NCBI GenBank assembly: GCA_050299695.1
Contig: JBNKWI010000016.1
Span: forward strand, 1 to 50,762
Direction: 5' to 3'
DNA length: 50,762 bases
DNA from: Ovoidimarina sp050299695
GTDB taxonomy: Bacteria; Pseudomonadota; Alphaproteobacteria; Rhodobacterales; Rhodobacteraceae
The translations under genes and the position numbers were made by a program. Under the pieces are notes generated by a model. The model was not told where the DNA came from and did not search any database. It saw only the letters and a list, made by a program, of their open reading frames with translations. Below, in pieces: positions 16,496-25,022 of the stretch (position 1 is its first letter; every line of letters begins with the position of its first letter).

Positions 16496-18583
16496 CTACT
16501 GGATATACCTTTCAAGAACGGCCCGGCTCTCCTCCAGCGCCGCGACCTTGTCCTGCGTGGCCTTCGTCGCGCCGACGCCCTGCAGGTCGTCGACCGACGT
16601 GCTGGTCCGCTCCGCCAGCTCCATCAGCACCTCCCGCTGGGTCGCGACGAACTCGCCGAGGATCCGCCGCGCGTCCTCGAGCACCGAATTCACGTGCTCG
16701 GCCTTCAGCCCCTCGACGATCGGGTCGGTCTCGGCCTTGATGATCTGCGCGAAATCGGCGGCCATGCTGCCGTAGCCGCGGCGGCGGCGCCACCAGCGGC
16801 CCCACCAGTTCGACGACATGTCGAGCGCGATGGTCTGCCCCAGCATCACCGGCGGCTGCACATAGGGCGCCGAGGGCGCCTCCAGCCGGAAGCTCGCATC
16901 GGGCACGTTGAACGCCCTCAGATAGAGCTCGCGCACCTTGCTCGTGGTGTCGAGGAACACGGTCTTGCAGGTCCCCTGCGCATTGCGCGAGAACACCTGG
17001 AACGACGACCTGAGAAGCACCCGCAGGCCGGTCGCGTCGTATTGCCAGACATCGGTGTCGCCGTAGCGCTCCAGGTTCCGGATCAGCGAGGCCGTGGCGC
17101 GCTCCAGGAAGGATTTGTGCGACCGGTCGAGCCGGCGGTAGAAATTCTCCACCACGCCCTCGAACTCGGCGACCAGCATCGCCTGCGCCTCGCGTTCGAT
17201 CCGGTCGATCTCCGCCGGCAACGCCTTCCGGTCGAGCGGCTTCACATGGGCGTCCGAGGCCCGCATCGACACGATATGCTCGCCCGCCGCGATGCCGTTC
17301 AGCACGTTCATCCCGGCCTTCGCCGTCTTCGACAGCGCGTCGAGCCCCATCCCGTCCGCGACCCGCCGCGAGATCGTGTCGAGAAGCGCCGGCACGCCCG
17401 ACAGCGTCCAGATCATCTCCTCGGGGCTGCCGTTCTCGGTGTCGTCCGACAATTCGGATTCCGCCCAGTTGAACAGCGCGGCCTGGCTCGCCTCGGTCAA
17501 AGGCTCGCGGCCGCAATTCAGGATATGGTTCGCCCAATAGGCGCTTCCGAACAGGATCTCGGCCTCGGCCGGCCCCTGGTGCTCCTTCAGCGTGCGGCGG
17601 ATCGAATCGCGGATCTCCGGCACCTGTGCCGCCGGGTCGCCCAGCTCGTCGATCCGGTTCACGAAGATGATCACCTCGCGCGACGGCAGGTTCGAGATCA
17701 GCCGGATCAGCGCCATGTCCACCGTCGACAGCGCCTGATGCGCCGAGAGCACCACCACGCACATCCGGCTCTCGCGGATCGCTCGGATGGTGATCTGCTC
17801 GCGCATCATGAAGGTGTCGTTCACCCCCGGCGTGTCGCGGATGCAGAACTCGATCGGGTATTCCTCGCGGTGCAGGTAGAGATCCGCCGACTTGGTGATG
17901 TCGGCGAAGCGACCCTGGCTCGAGGAGGTCTCGGTGTCGGTCTCGAAATCGTCGCCGAGGCAGACGTAGCGGTTGATCAGCTCGCTGTCGAAATAGCCGT
18001 AGCTGTGCTCCTGGCCCATCAGCATTTCGAACTTGTTGCCCAGCCGCCGCCGCGATTTCTCGCGCATCGCCTCGAGCTGCGCGGTGACCTTGCGCACTTC
18101 CTCGTCGGCACCGGCGCGGCCCGCCAGTTCGCCGATCCGGCCGCCGCGCTCGAGCAGCCGCGTCCACTCGTCCTCCTCGAAGAAGCGGAAGCTCGCGTGG
18201 TTCCCTTCCAGGTGCGGCTTCGGGCTCATGTGGATCGAGGTGACCACCGAGGTCCAGGGGTTCACGTCCGCCGGCAGAAGGTCGGGCCAGCCCACCATCG
18301 AATTGACGAGCGAGGTCTTCCCGGCCTTCACTTGGCCGATCATCGTCACCGTCGGCTCGACCTTGCGCATGAAGCGCTGGAGCTTCTTCGCCTGTTTCGC
18401 CGCCGCCCGGTCGCCGGTGCCCACGACCGTCTCCAGCGCGTCCTCGACCGCATCCATCTCGGACACGAAGCCGCGCAGGGCCGCCAGGCCGGTGCGCAGC
18501 AAACCCGTATTGACCTGCGCCGCCGCCGGTACGGCCGCCTCGACCTCGTGATGCTCAGCGTCGATATTCGGCTCAGCGTTCAT
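16496..18583 (-). CDS. bacterial dynamin-like GTPase, 695 aa
   Basis: GTP-driven membrane-shaping protein candidate. Motifs: G1 GQVKAGKTS (residues 83-91), G2 Thr in NPWTSVVT (108-115), G3 DTPG (250-253) and G4 NRID (309-312). The G domain is followed by a long helical region (about 330-690) expected to form the neck/trunk. A Trp/Arg-rich stretch, NWWGRWWRRRRG (about 592-603), lies where dynamin-like proteins carry the membrane-contacting tip. Length fits bacterial dynamin-like proteins. GAAGGTG precedes the ATG. The 170-bp upstream gap contains an ECF-type promoter candidate, so this gene may start a second transcript within the cluster. Confidence 0.9.
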   Translation of the reverse strand: MNAEPNIDAEHHEVEAAVPAAAQVNTGLLRTGLAALRGFVSEMDAVEDALETVVGTGDRAAAKQAKKLQRFMRKVEPTVTMIGQVKAGKTSLVNSMVGWPDLLPADVNPWTSVVTSIHMSPKPHLEGNHASFRFFEEDEWTRLLERGGRIGELAGRAGADEEVRKVTAQLEAMREKSRRRLGNKFEMLMGQEHSYGYFDSELINRYVCLGDDFETDTETSSSQGRFADITKSADLYLHREEYPIEFCIRDTPGVNDTFMMREQITIRAIRESRMCVVVLSAHQALSTVDMALIRLISNLPSREVIIFVNRIDELGDPAAQVPEIRDSIRRTLKEHQGPAEAEILFGSAYWANHILNCGREPLTEASQAALFNWAESELSDDTENGSPEEMIWTLSGVPALLDTISRRVADGMGLDALSKTAKAGMNVLNGIAAGEHIVSMRASDAHVKPLDRKALPAEIDRIEREAQAMLVAEFEGVVENFYRRLDRSHKSFLERATASLIRNLERYGDTDVWQYDATGLRVLLRSSFQVFSRNAQGTCKTVFLDTTSKVRELYLRAFNVPDASFRLEAPSAPYVQPPVMLGQTIALDMSSNWWGRWWRRRRGYGSMAADFAQIIKAETDPIVEGLKAEHVNSVLEDARRILGEFVATQREVLMELAERTSTSVDDLQGVGATKATQDKVAALEESRAVLERYIQ

Positions 18584-18692
18584 CCGTCACCTTCAACACT
18601 CTCGAAACACCCGTCGACCGGATGCCCGATCGCGTGGGAGCCGGCCGCGGCAAAGCAGACTCCGCCCACGCATCGTTTCCTCTGTCCCCGGA

Positions 18693-18719
18693 AAACGTGT
18701 TGATTCTAAGGCACGTTCC
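18693..18719 (-). promoter_or_regulatory. possible ECF (EcfG-like) sigma promoter before dynamin gene
   Basis: Read on the minus strand, GGAAC (18719-18715) is followed after exactly 17 nt by CGTTT (18697-18693). GGAAC-N16/17-CGTT is the consensus for the alphaproteobacterial general stress sigma factor EcfG and close ECF factors. It lies about 110 nt upstream of the dynamin-like start, in the largest gap within the cluster. It is a short motif and could be chance. Confidence 0.4.
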
Positions 18720-18753
18720 CGGCACTGGCGCAGAATGCACCAGTAATCCCGTC

Positions 18754-19986
18754 TCAGGCCGCCAGACCGACCTCAAATTCGCGACGAATCTGCAGGAGAA
18801 TGGAAACCGCATCGACGGCCGCCTCGGCGCCGCCCTCGTTCTCCAGGAGGATGACCAGGCTTTCCGCCTCCAACACCATGTCCGCCAGGTCGCCGGCGCT
18901 CTCGGAATCCTCGTGCCCGGTCACCAGATCGGTCAGATGCGTGAGCGTCTCGCTGCAATGGGCCAGCACGGCGTCGTCGCTGAAGGCCGCACCGCCCGCG
19001 ACCCCGCCCAGGAGCGCCTGCCCCCGGTCGCGCAGATAGCCGAACCCCGAACCGCACAGGGCCGGAGACCCCGCCGGTTTCGCCCGCGCAACGGGCACCG
19101 CCGCCGGTTCGGGCACCGCCACGGGTGCAGGCGCCGGCGCGGGGGGCGGCGCGATTTCCACCGGCTCGGTCCGGGGCCGCGTCATCACCCGAGGCTGGGT
19201 CAGGGGGCGCGAATTCGGCCGGGGCCGGGTGCGCGGGCGCGGCGCCTGGGTCTTCAGGAACAGAAGCGCGCTGTCGGTATCGGCGCGCTGGCCAAGCTCC
19301 GCGTCATAGGCGATCCGTCCGGCGAGTTCGCCGATCCCCGACACCGCCGCCTCGAGGTCGGGATTGACCGCGTAGACGTCCAGAAACTCATCGCGATGGC
19401 GCGCCTTGATGATCGAAGCCTCCTCGGCGCCGCAGCCGGTCAGCACCAGGTAGCCATGGTCGCGCACCCGCTCGGGCACTTCCGCCCAGATCAGCCGGTC
19501 GTCGCGCCCGAAATTCGCCGAGCACCAGGCCGCGATGTCGGTCCGCCTTGCCGCCCAGGCGATGGCCGAGTGCTGCTCTTCGCGATCCGCCGAAGCGACG
19601 AGGTTCAGAAAGCTCGTCCGCCTGAGGACCGGCGTCGGCCGCTCGATCACCACGAGCGCCGCGTCCGCCAGATCCTCCGCGCCCGGCGTCCCGTCGATTT
19701 CCGCGACGCTGCCGTCGGACCTGGTGATCCGCGCCCGCTCCGCCTTGCCGTAGAGCAGCTCGACCGTCACCTCTCGCGCGGCGTCCGGCAGGGGCGTGCC
19801 GCCCGCCAGCGCGTTCAGAAGCTCCAGCTTCCGCGCGTCGGGCAGGCCCAGGAGAACCACCCGCACCGGCGTGCTCAGCCGCGCTTCCAGCCGCCGCGCC
19901 TTTTCCGCGATCGCCAGTGTCGGCGCCGCCTCGGCCACGGCACGCAGCCGCTCGGCGATCTCGTCCACCTTCTCCTGAACCGTCAT
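18754..19986 (-). CDS. degenerate dynamin-like protein (predicted pseudo-GTPase), 410 aa
   Basis: The N-terminal domain follows a dynamin-like G-domain layout: an N-terminal helix, then VRVVLLG-LPDARKL-ELLNALAG where the P-loop should be (residues 41-62), and TVELLYGKAERARI. The P-loop reads GLPDARKL instead of GxxxxGKS/T: the second Gly and the Ser/Thr are gone. The expected DxPG position reads roughly FLNLVAS, and no N/TKxD is seen. A Pro/Arg/Ala linker (about 250-310) leads to a C-terminal helical domain of about 100 residues. I infer a non-GTP-hydrolysing partner or regulator of the two intact GTPases. It overlaps the PP2C stop by one base (TGATG). Confidence 0.75.
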   Translation of the reverse strand: MTVQEKVDEIAERLRAVAEAAPTLAIAEKARRLEARLSTPVRVVLLGLPDARKLELLNALAGGTPLPDAAREVTVELLYGKAERARITRSDGSVAEIDGTPGAEDLADAALVVIERPTPVLRRTSFLNLVASADREEQHSAIAWAARRTDIAAWCSANFGRDDRLIWAEVPERVRDHGYLVLTGCGAEEASIIKARHRDEFLDVYAVNPDLEAAVSGIGELAGRIAYDAELGQRADTDSALLFLKTQAPRPRTRPRPNSRPLTQPRVMTRPRTEPVEIAPPPAPAPAPVAVPEPAAVPVARAKPAGSPALCGSGFGYLRDRGQALLGGVAGGAAFSDDAVLAHCSETLTHLTDLVTGHEDSESAGDLADMVLEAESLVILLENEGGAEAAVDAVSILLQIRREFEVGLAA

Positions 19987-20939
19987 CAATGCGCCTCGGC
20001 CTGCGGTGGCCGGTCCCTGAGCTGCCCCGATCCCACGCCGACCCGGCGCGGTCGCACCTCGCCGTCCTCGCCGAAGGTCAGCACCTCGACATTGTCCGTC
20101 CGGTCTGCGCCGTCCTCTTCCGGCTCGTCCCATGCCTCGGCCCCGGCCCCGGGCAGGTGCACCCGCACCACGCCGATCGAGGTGTTGTCCTGGTCGGGGT
20201 CATCCAGATCGGCGATCCGCGCCAGGAATTCCTTCGCCACCGCGGTGCCGCCATTGGGCCCGTGCACCGCCAGCACCTCCTCGATCTCGTAATCCTCGAG
20301 GAACTGGAGCCCGTCCGAGGCCACCACCACGATATCCCCGTCGCGCAGCCGCAGCCCCTCGGGCGGGCAGTCGATCCGCGGAATATCGTCGCCCGCCAAG
20401 ACCGAGGTCAGGGCGTTGCGGTCGGGATGGTACATCGCGTCCTCGACCGAGATCATGCCGCGCTCCGCCATCAGGTCGATCTGCGGCGCCATCGAGTGAT
20501 CCTCGTTGAGCTGCACCAGCTCGCCATCGCGGAACAGGTACAGCGGCGAATCCCCCACCGAGATCCAGTAGAGCCGGTCGCCCAGTACCACGGCGGCGAC
20601 CAGCGTCGCCCCCATGCCGCGCGCCTCGGGGTTCTCCGAGATATGCGCCAGCACGCAATCATTCGCCGCGAGCGCCGCGTTGCGCAGGATCTCCGGCAGG
20701 TGCCGCGCGAAGGCCACCGGGTCAGTCGACTGGAACTTCAGCTCGCTGTAGACCTCGGTCATCACGATCTTCGAGGCGATATCGCCCGCCGCATGGCCAC
20801 CCATGCCGTCGGCCAGCACCACCATCCCGTGGTCGGTGCCGAGCGGGAAATCCGCGACGATCGCGTCCTCCTGGTGATCGCGTCCGCCCTGGACTAGCGC
20901 GGTTACGGCGTCGAATTTCGGATCATTCAGCGGCAGCAT
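19986..20939 (-). CDS. PP2C-type Ser/Thr protein phosphatase
   Basis: A 317-residue soluble PPM phosphatase that should reverse the kinase encoded two genes upstream. Metal-binding motifs are complete: GRDHQEDA (residues 19-26), VLADGMGGHAAGD (41-53), MGATLVAAV (109-117), ISVGDSPLYL (126-135), VVASDGLQFL (205-214) and DQDNTSIGV (249-257). A 60-residue acidic/basic tail follows the domain. The ATG at 20939 lies inside the end of the FHA gene (17-nt overlap); an ATG at 20954 is an alternative. It is translationally coupled to the downstream pseudo-GTPase gene. Confidence 0.92.
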   Translation of the reverse strand: MLPLNDPKFDAVTALVQGGRDHQEDAIVADFPLGTDHGMVVLADGMGGHAAGDIASKIVMTEVYSELKFQSTDPVAFARHLPEILRNAALAANDCVLAHISENPEARGMGATLVAAVVLGDRLYWISVGDSPLYLFRDGELVQLNEDHSMAPQIDLMAERGMISVEDAMYHPDRNALTSVLAGDDIPRIDCPPEGLRLRDGDIVVVASDGLQFLEDYEIEEVLAVHGPNGGTAVAKEFLARIADLDDPDQDNTSIGVVRVHLPGAGAEAWDEPEEDGADRTDNVEVLTFGEDGEVRPRRVGVGSGQLRDRPPQAEAH

Positions 20940-22128
20940 AACGGCCGTCCCCATCGCCGTCTTCGTCCCACGAGAATTCCGGACCGCAGAACGCCACGAA
21001 ACGCAGCGTGGTCTCGCCGATCCGGATCTCGTCGCCATCGGCGAGCGGTTCGGTCGACAGGACCGGCATGTCGTTCAGACGCACCAGGTTGGCCTTGCCG
21101 CCATGGCCGATATAGAAGCAGCGCTGCTCCCCGTCATAGGCGACAGCCGCATGGTTGTCGCGCGAGATGGACGTATCGCCGTAGTCGAGACGGATCGCCT
21201 GATCCTCGCCCCGGCCGATCTTCGAGGCACCGGCAGAGAGCGTGAAGCACGCGCCGCGGCCCGGCCCCTTCATCACGACCATCCAGCCGACCGGGAATTG
21301 CGGTTCGCCCGGCGCGGCGGCGGCCGGCGCGGGTTCTGCCGCAGCAGACGCGGCGGCGACCGAAGCGAAGGGATCCATCACCGCCTCGTCGGGCTTGTTG
21401 AACCCGAGAAGCCGCGTCTTCACCCGGCCGCCCCGACGGGGCGCCGCGGCGGCGGGGGCCGGCGCCGCGGGGGCGGCAGCGGCGGGCGGGGCAGGAACCG
21501 GTTCCGGCGCGGGCGCGGGCGCCGGGGTCGGGGCGGGCGCGGCCGCAGCGGGCGGCTCCCGGCGCAGCGGCGTCACCTGCGGCGCGGCCTCGGCGGCCGG
21601 CGCCTCGTCGTCGGCGTCGCCCTCGAGATCCCAGATCTTCCGCTGGATGCGGATCTTTTCGACATTCTGCTCCAGCGTCGACCGCGGCGGCTCGGCCGGG
21701 GCCTGCGGCTCCGGACGCCTCAGCTCGCCCCGCGCCGCGAGATCCTTCAGGACCATCGACACGCCGGCGCTCACATCGGTCTCGTCGTCATCGTCGAGCG
21801 ATTGCGCGGCGGTGGCGGCGGGCTCGTCCTCGGGAATTTCCTGTGCCTCGGCCTCTTCGAGATCCCAGTCGTAGGAACCGTCGTCGAACAGGCCGCCCTC
21901 GTCGTCTTCCGCGAAATCCTCGTCGTCGTCGGCGTAGTCGTCATACGCGTCGAACTCTTCCTCCTCGGCGACGGGGACCTGCGTGGCGGGCGCCCGCGGC
22001 GCCATCGGCGGAGTCGCGGCCATCGGTGCGGCCATCGGCCCGGCATCCAGCGCCTCGTCCGCTTCCGCCGCGGGGCTCGCGGCCTGCTGCGACCGCTTCT
22101 TCGCAATCATCTCATGAAGGAACTTCAT
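20923..22128 (-). CDS. FHA-domain protein with long acidic/Pro-Ala linker
   Basis: A 401-residue protein. The first about 280 residues are low-complexity: a short basic start (MKFLHEMIAKKRSQQ), an acidic stretch rich in Asp/Glu/Tyr, then Pro/Ala-rich linker. The C-terminal 120 residues form an FHA domain with ASKIGRGEDQ, SISRDNHAAV (the phosphothreonine-contacting Ser/Arg/His set), ANLVRLNDMPV and LADGDEIRIGETTLRF. FHA domains bind phosphothreonine, so this is the likely reader or substrate of the adjacent kinase. It starts 4 nt after the kinase stop with AAAGGTGAG as ribosome binding site. Confidence 0.92.
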   Translation of the reverse strand: MKFLHEMIAKKRSQQAASPAAEADEALDAGPMAAPMAATPPMAPRAPATQVPVAEEEEFDAYDDYADDDEDFAEDDEGGLFDDGSYDWDLEEAEAQEIPEDEPAATAAQSLDDDDETDVSAGVSMVLKDLAARGELRRPEPQAPAEPPRSTLEQNVEKIRIQRKIWDLEGDADDEAPAAEAAPQVTPLRREPPAAAAPAPTPAPAPAPEPVPAPPAAAAPAAPAPAAAAPRRGGRVKTRLLGFNKPDEAVMDPFASVAAASAAAEPAPAAAAPGEPQFPVGWMVVMKGPGRGACFTLSAGASKIGRGEDQAIRLDYGDTSISRDNHAAVAYDGEQRCFYIGHGGKANLVRLNDMPVLSTEPLADGDEIRIGETTLRFVAFCGPEFSWDEDGDGDGRYAAAE

Positions 22129-22132
22129 CTGC

Positions 22133-23476
22133 TCACCTTTCTGCGGCCCCTGCACTGGCCGCGTCGTCCCGGTCATTTCGCTTCAACACGCCGCCCAGCA
22201 CCTTGCCGATCAGCGTGCGTTTCCGGACGCGCTTCCTCGCGGTCACATCCGGTTCCCCGTCCGTCGCGGGGTGTTCCCTGGCTTTCTCCACGGCGGCCGG
22301 CGCGGCCTCCGCGTCGTCGCTGAAGATCTTGTCGTTCAGCTCGCGGAAGCGCTGCCAGCGCAGCTCGCGTTCCCGCGTCGAGATCCGCTCGCGGGTGAGC
22401 TTGCGTTCCTTCTTCACCGGCTCGGGCATTTCCGGCGCGGCCTCGCGCACCGCCGCGTTGGTCTCCAGCACGAGGTTGTGGATCGCGGCGTGCATGTCCT
22501 CGTCGTCGCCGGCCCGTTCCTTGGCTGCCATCTGACGACGCTCGGTGTCGATCTCGACCATCCATTCCTGCGCCGACAGGATCCGGTCCTTCGGGAAGAT
22601 CTCCAGGCACTTGTCGATCGCGCCCAGGAAATGCTGGTCGTAGTCGCTGGTCAGCGTCGAGAGCGGGATGTACGGATCCTTGTTGCCCTCGGCGACGGTG
22701 GCGAGCCGCATCTGGCTGATCGGCGGCGCCTCGCCCGCGATCAGGTGGTAGAAGGTCGCCGCCAGCGAGTAGAGATCCGAGGCCGGTGTCTGCTTCGAGC
22801 CCGAGATGTAGAATTCCTGCGGGCTGTATCCGTCCTTCACGGTGGCCTGCTGGGTCACCATCCGGGTCCGCCGCGAGGCCTCCTCGCGCGCCGCGCCGAA
22901 ATCGATCAGCACCGGGTTGTTGGCGTCGTCGATCAGCACGTTGTCCGGCGAAATGTCGCGATGCAGCATGCCGCGGTCGTGGACATAGGCCACCGCGCTC
23001 AGGAGCCGCATCAGAATTCGCTTCACCTCGCGCGGGCTGAGCCGGTCGGGCTCGTACTCGATCACGTCGAGCAGGTCCTGCCCCTTGACGAGGTCGAGCG
23101 CCATGTAGGCGGTGTGGTTGTCCTCGAACACCTGGTGGACGCCGACGATGTTCGGATGGCTCAGCTTGGCGAGCGCCCGGGCCTCCTGCCCGAAGAACTT
23201 CACGATCGCCTCGAAATCCTGCTGCATCGATTCCGAGCGGACCTGCACCGAGCTCTGCCGCCGGCAGCACATCGACGCCGGGAAACATTCCTTGATGACG
23301 ACCGTGCGGTCGAGACTGTCCCGCGCGAGATAGGTGATGCCGAATCCGCCCGCGTTCAGGAACCGCGTGAGCGTGTACTGGCCCTGAAGCAAGGTGGTGC
23401 CAGCGGGAAGCTCGTCGCCGAACGCGTCGTCGCCGTCGTCGTCCCAAGCACCAGATCGATCGAATTCTGCGCTCAT
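22133..23476 (-). CDS. Hanks-type Ser/Thr protein kinase, soluble
   Basis: A 447-residue kinase with intact catalytic features: Gly-rich loop LNAGGFGITY (residues 40-49), VVIKE (catalytic Lys 62), Glu in QEARALAKL (about 98), LHRDISPDNV (catalytic loop, 171-180), IDFGAARE (191-198) and YSPQEFY as the APE equivalent. No transmembrane segment or extracellular sensor is present, unlike PknB-type kinases. The region after residue 300 is charged, helical and ends in a very basic stretch (RKRVRKRTLIGKVLGG). The ATG at 23476 has GGGAG 6 nt upstream and follows a 188-bp gap, so it probably opens the operon. Confidence 0.92.
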   Translation of the reverse strand: MSAEFDRSGAWDDDGDDAFGDELPAGTTLLQGQYTLTRFLNAGGFGITYLARDSLDRTVVIKECFPASMCCRRQSSVQVRSESMQQDFEAIVKFFGQEARALAKLSHPNIVGVHQVFEDNHTAYMALDLVKGQDLLDVIEYEPDRLSPREVKRILMRLLSAVAYVHDRGMLHRDISPDNVLIDDANNPVLIDFGAAREEASRRTRMVTQQATVKDGYSPQEFYISGSKQTPASDLYSLAATFYHLIAGEAPPISQMRLATVAEGNKDPYIPLSTLTSDYDQHFLGAIDKCLEIFPKDRILSAQEWMVEIDTERRQMAAKERAGDDEDMHAAIHNLVLETNAAVREAAPEMPEPVKKERKLTRERISTRERELRWQRFRELNDKIFSDDAEAAPAAVEKAREHPATDGEPDVTARKRVRKRTLIGKVLGGVLKRNDRDDAASAGAAER

Positions 23477-23543
23477 AAGTCTCCCAGAATCCACGCGGCC
23501 CGAATCCGCCGCGCGCCCCGAACACGGTTTACCAAGGCTCTGG

Positions 23544-23577
23544 ATGACCGAAGAAAATGACCGAAAGATGGTCAGAA
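23544..23577. repeat. direct repeats upstream of the kinase gene
   Basis: ATGACCGAA occurs twice (23544-23552 and 23557-23565) with a 13-bp period, and a degenerate third copy ATGGTCAGAA starts at 23568. They lie 68-100 bp upstream of the kinase start, in the only sizeable non-coding stretch before the cluster. A binding site for a regulator is possible; no known box is matched. Confidence 0.35.
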
Positions 23578-23664
23578 TCGGAAATTCCTCTGTAGGGACA
23601 CAATCAGTTCCCCAATCGGCGCCAATGCGTGCAAATGTCGGTAAATAAGGGGTTTCCTCAGCCG

Positions 23665-24597
23665 TCAAACGCGGCGGAGGCGCCGCGAAAGGAGCCCCGA
23701 AAGCAGGATCGGGGTGAGGTACATCGGCACCTGGTAGCAGCCGATGAAAAGCAGAATCGGGTCGGTGATCCCGGCCGGCAGCGCCACCAGGAACAGCGCG
23801 ATGTTGCGGTTGCCCGCGACGATGGCGCGGGCGGGCATCCCCGCGTCGCACGGCAAGGCCAAGGCCGCCGCCACCTGCATTCCCAGATTCGCCGCTAGCG
23901 CCGCCCCCAGCCACCGCGCGACCTCGCCCGGCGCCGTGCGCAACGCCGGTCCCAGCGCCGACATCAGGCCCACCACCAGGACCGCGAGCAGGATCGCCGC
24001 CAGCCCGTCGAGCGCCGGAAACGCCGCTGCCTCCGGCGCCCGCCCCCAGCGCCGGAGCGCGAACCCCGCCCCGGCCGCCAGCCCAATCACCGCCATCAGC
24101 CGCAGCGCGGCCATCCCCGACACCCCCGCGCCCGAAAGACCCGGCGCGAGGATCAGAACCGGCAGCACCGTCAGCGGGAACAGCGCCGTTCCGATCACCA
24201 GGAGCCGCAGGGCCGGCGCCGGATCCTGCCCAGCCAGGATCGTCAGGTTCGGGCTCCCCGCGACGGGTGGCGCGGCCAACATGAGCACCACCGCAAGCGC
24301 CAGCGGATGCGCCGCGACCCCAGCCGCCGCGAACAGGGCCAGCGCGCCCAGGGGCAGCGCCACCTGATAGAGCGCCACGAGCCCCAACCCCGTCCGCAGC
24401 TCCGCCAACCCGCCCAGCGCCGCCCGCGGCCCAATCCGGTAGGCCGTCAGCGCCAGCAACGCCGCGATCAGCTCCGGCAGCCAGGGCCGCAGCGCCAGCG
24501 CCAGCCCCGGCAGAAGGAGCCCCGCCAGCAGCCCCGCCACCAGGCAGAGCCGCCCGTGCCGCGCGGCGAGATGGAGAAAATGGACTGGTCCGGGCAT
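23665..24597 (-). CDS. bile acid:sodium symporter (BASS)-like membrane protein
   Basis: A 310-residue protein with about nine to ten hydrophobic segments spread along its length and few charges. The pattern LAAPPVAGSPNLTILAGQDPALAL-like in the middle and AGNRNIALFLVALP near the C-terminus (a conserved GNRNxAL motif of BASS/ArsB-like carriers) support this family. The substrate, which for BASS proteins includes organic anions, cannot be inferred. The ATG at 24597 has only a weak GGGTGG upstream. It runs in the same direction as the kinase cluster but is separated by 188 bp and is probably unrelated. Confidence 0.72.
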   Translation of the reverse strand: MPGPVHFLHLAARHGRLCLVAGLLAGLLLPGLALALRPWLPELIAALLALTAYRIGPRAALGGLAELRTGLGLVALYQVALPLGALALFAAAGVAAHPLALAVVLMLAAPPVAGSPNLTILAGQDPAPALRLLVIGTALFPLTVLPVLILAPGLSGAGVSGMAALRLMAVIGLAAGAGFALRRWGRAPEAAAFPALDGLAAILLAVLVVGLMSALGPALRTAPGEVARWLGAALAANLGMQVAAALALPCDAGMPARAIVAGNRNIALFLVALPAGITDPILLFIGCYQVPMYLTPILLSGLLSRRLRRV

Positions 24598-25022
24598 CAC
24601 GCCACCCGGGTCGGCGCGCGACGGGCGCCGGGTCTCACTTGCCGAGCCCGCAGCAGCCGGCGCGGCACAGGATCCGTGTTCGGCGAGGTTCTCATCCAGC
24701 CGCTCCGCGCAAGCTTTTCCCGTGCCGCCCACCATGTCGAAGGCCGAAACCTGCGGGAAGGCTCGAATTTCCGGAGGCAAGGCCGATACCGGGAGCAGGA
24801 GCAAGCCGTTCGGCGGCGATCGTATCTGCTGCAAGGGGAAAGGCGACCAGGCCGGAGAAGAACGTGGGCGCTGCCCAAACCTCCCGAAAGCCCTGCGCCG
24901 CACCGAGCAGCCCCCCACGACACGCGCGCCGCGGAGCCCGGCTGGCCCTTTTGTGCCCAAGGTTCGTCTTCCTCCCCGGCGCCGTCCGACAACGGATGAG
25001 CGCCGGGACATGCGGCGCTTGG
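24598..25022. other. 425-bp stretch with no recognised gene
   Basis: Between the BASS-like gene and the Gfo/Idh gene, both on the minus strand, I see no convincing gene. Short open frames on both strands have Arg/Pro/Ser-rich translations without family features and lack good ribosome binding sites. No hairpin with a U-run, tRNA or repeat stood out. It may hold the terminator of the sugar cluster and the promoter of the BASS-like gene. Confidence 0.5.

Noticed and set aside
16694..18703. A 669-codon plus-strand frame opposite the dynamin-like gene.
   Set aside because: The minus-strand frame has complete GTPase motifs. The plus frame is Arg/His/Leu-rich shadow sequence.
20923..23476. Type VI secretion regulatory locus.
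   Set aside because: Kinase, FHA and PP2C are present, but no tss structural gene (VipA/B, Hcp, ClpV, VgrG, TssJLM) is in the window and the partners are dynamin-like proteins instead.
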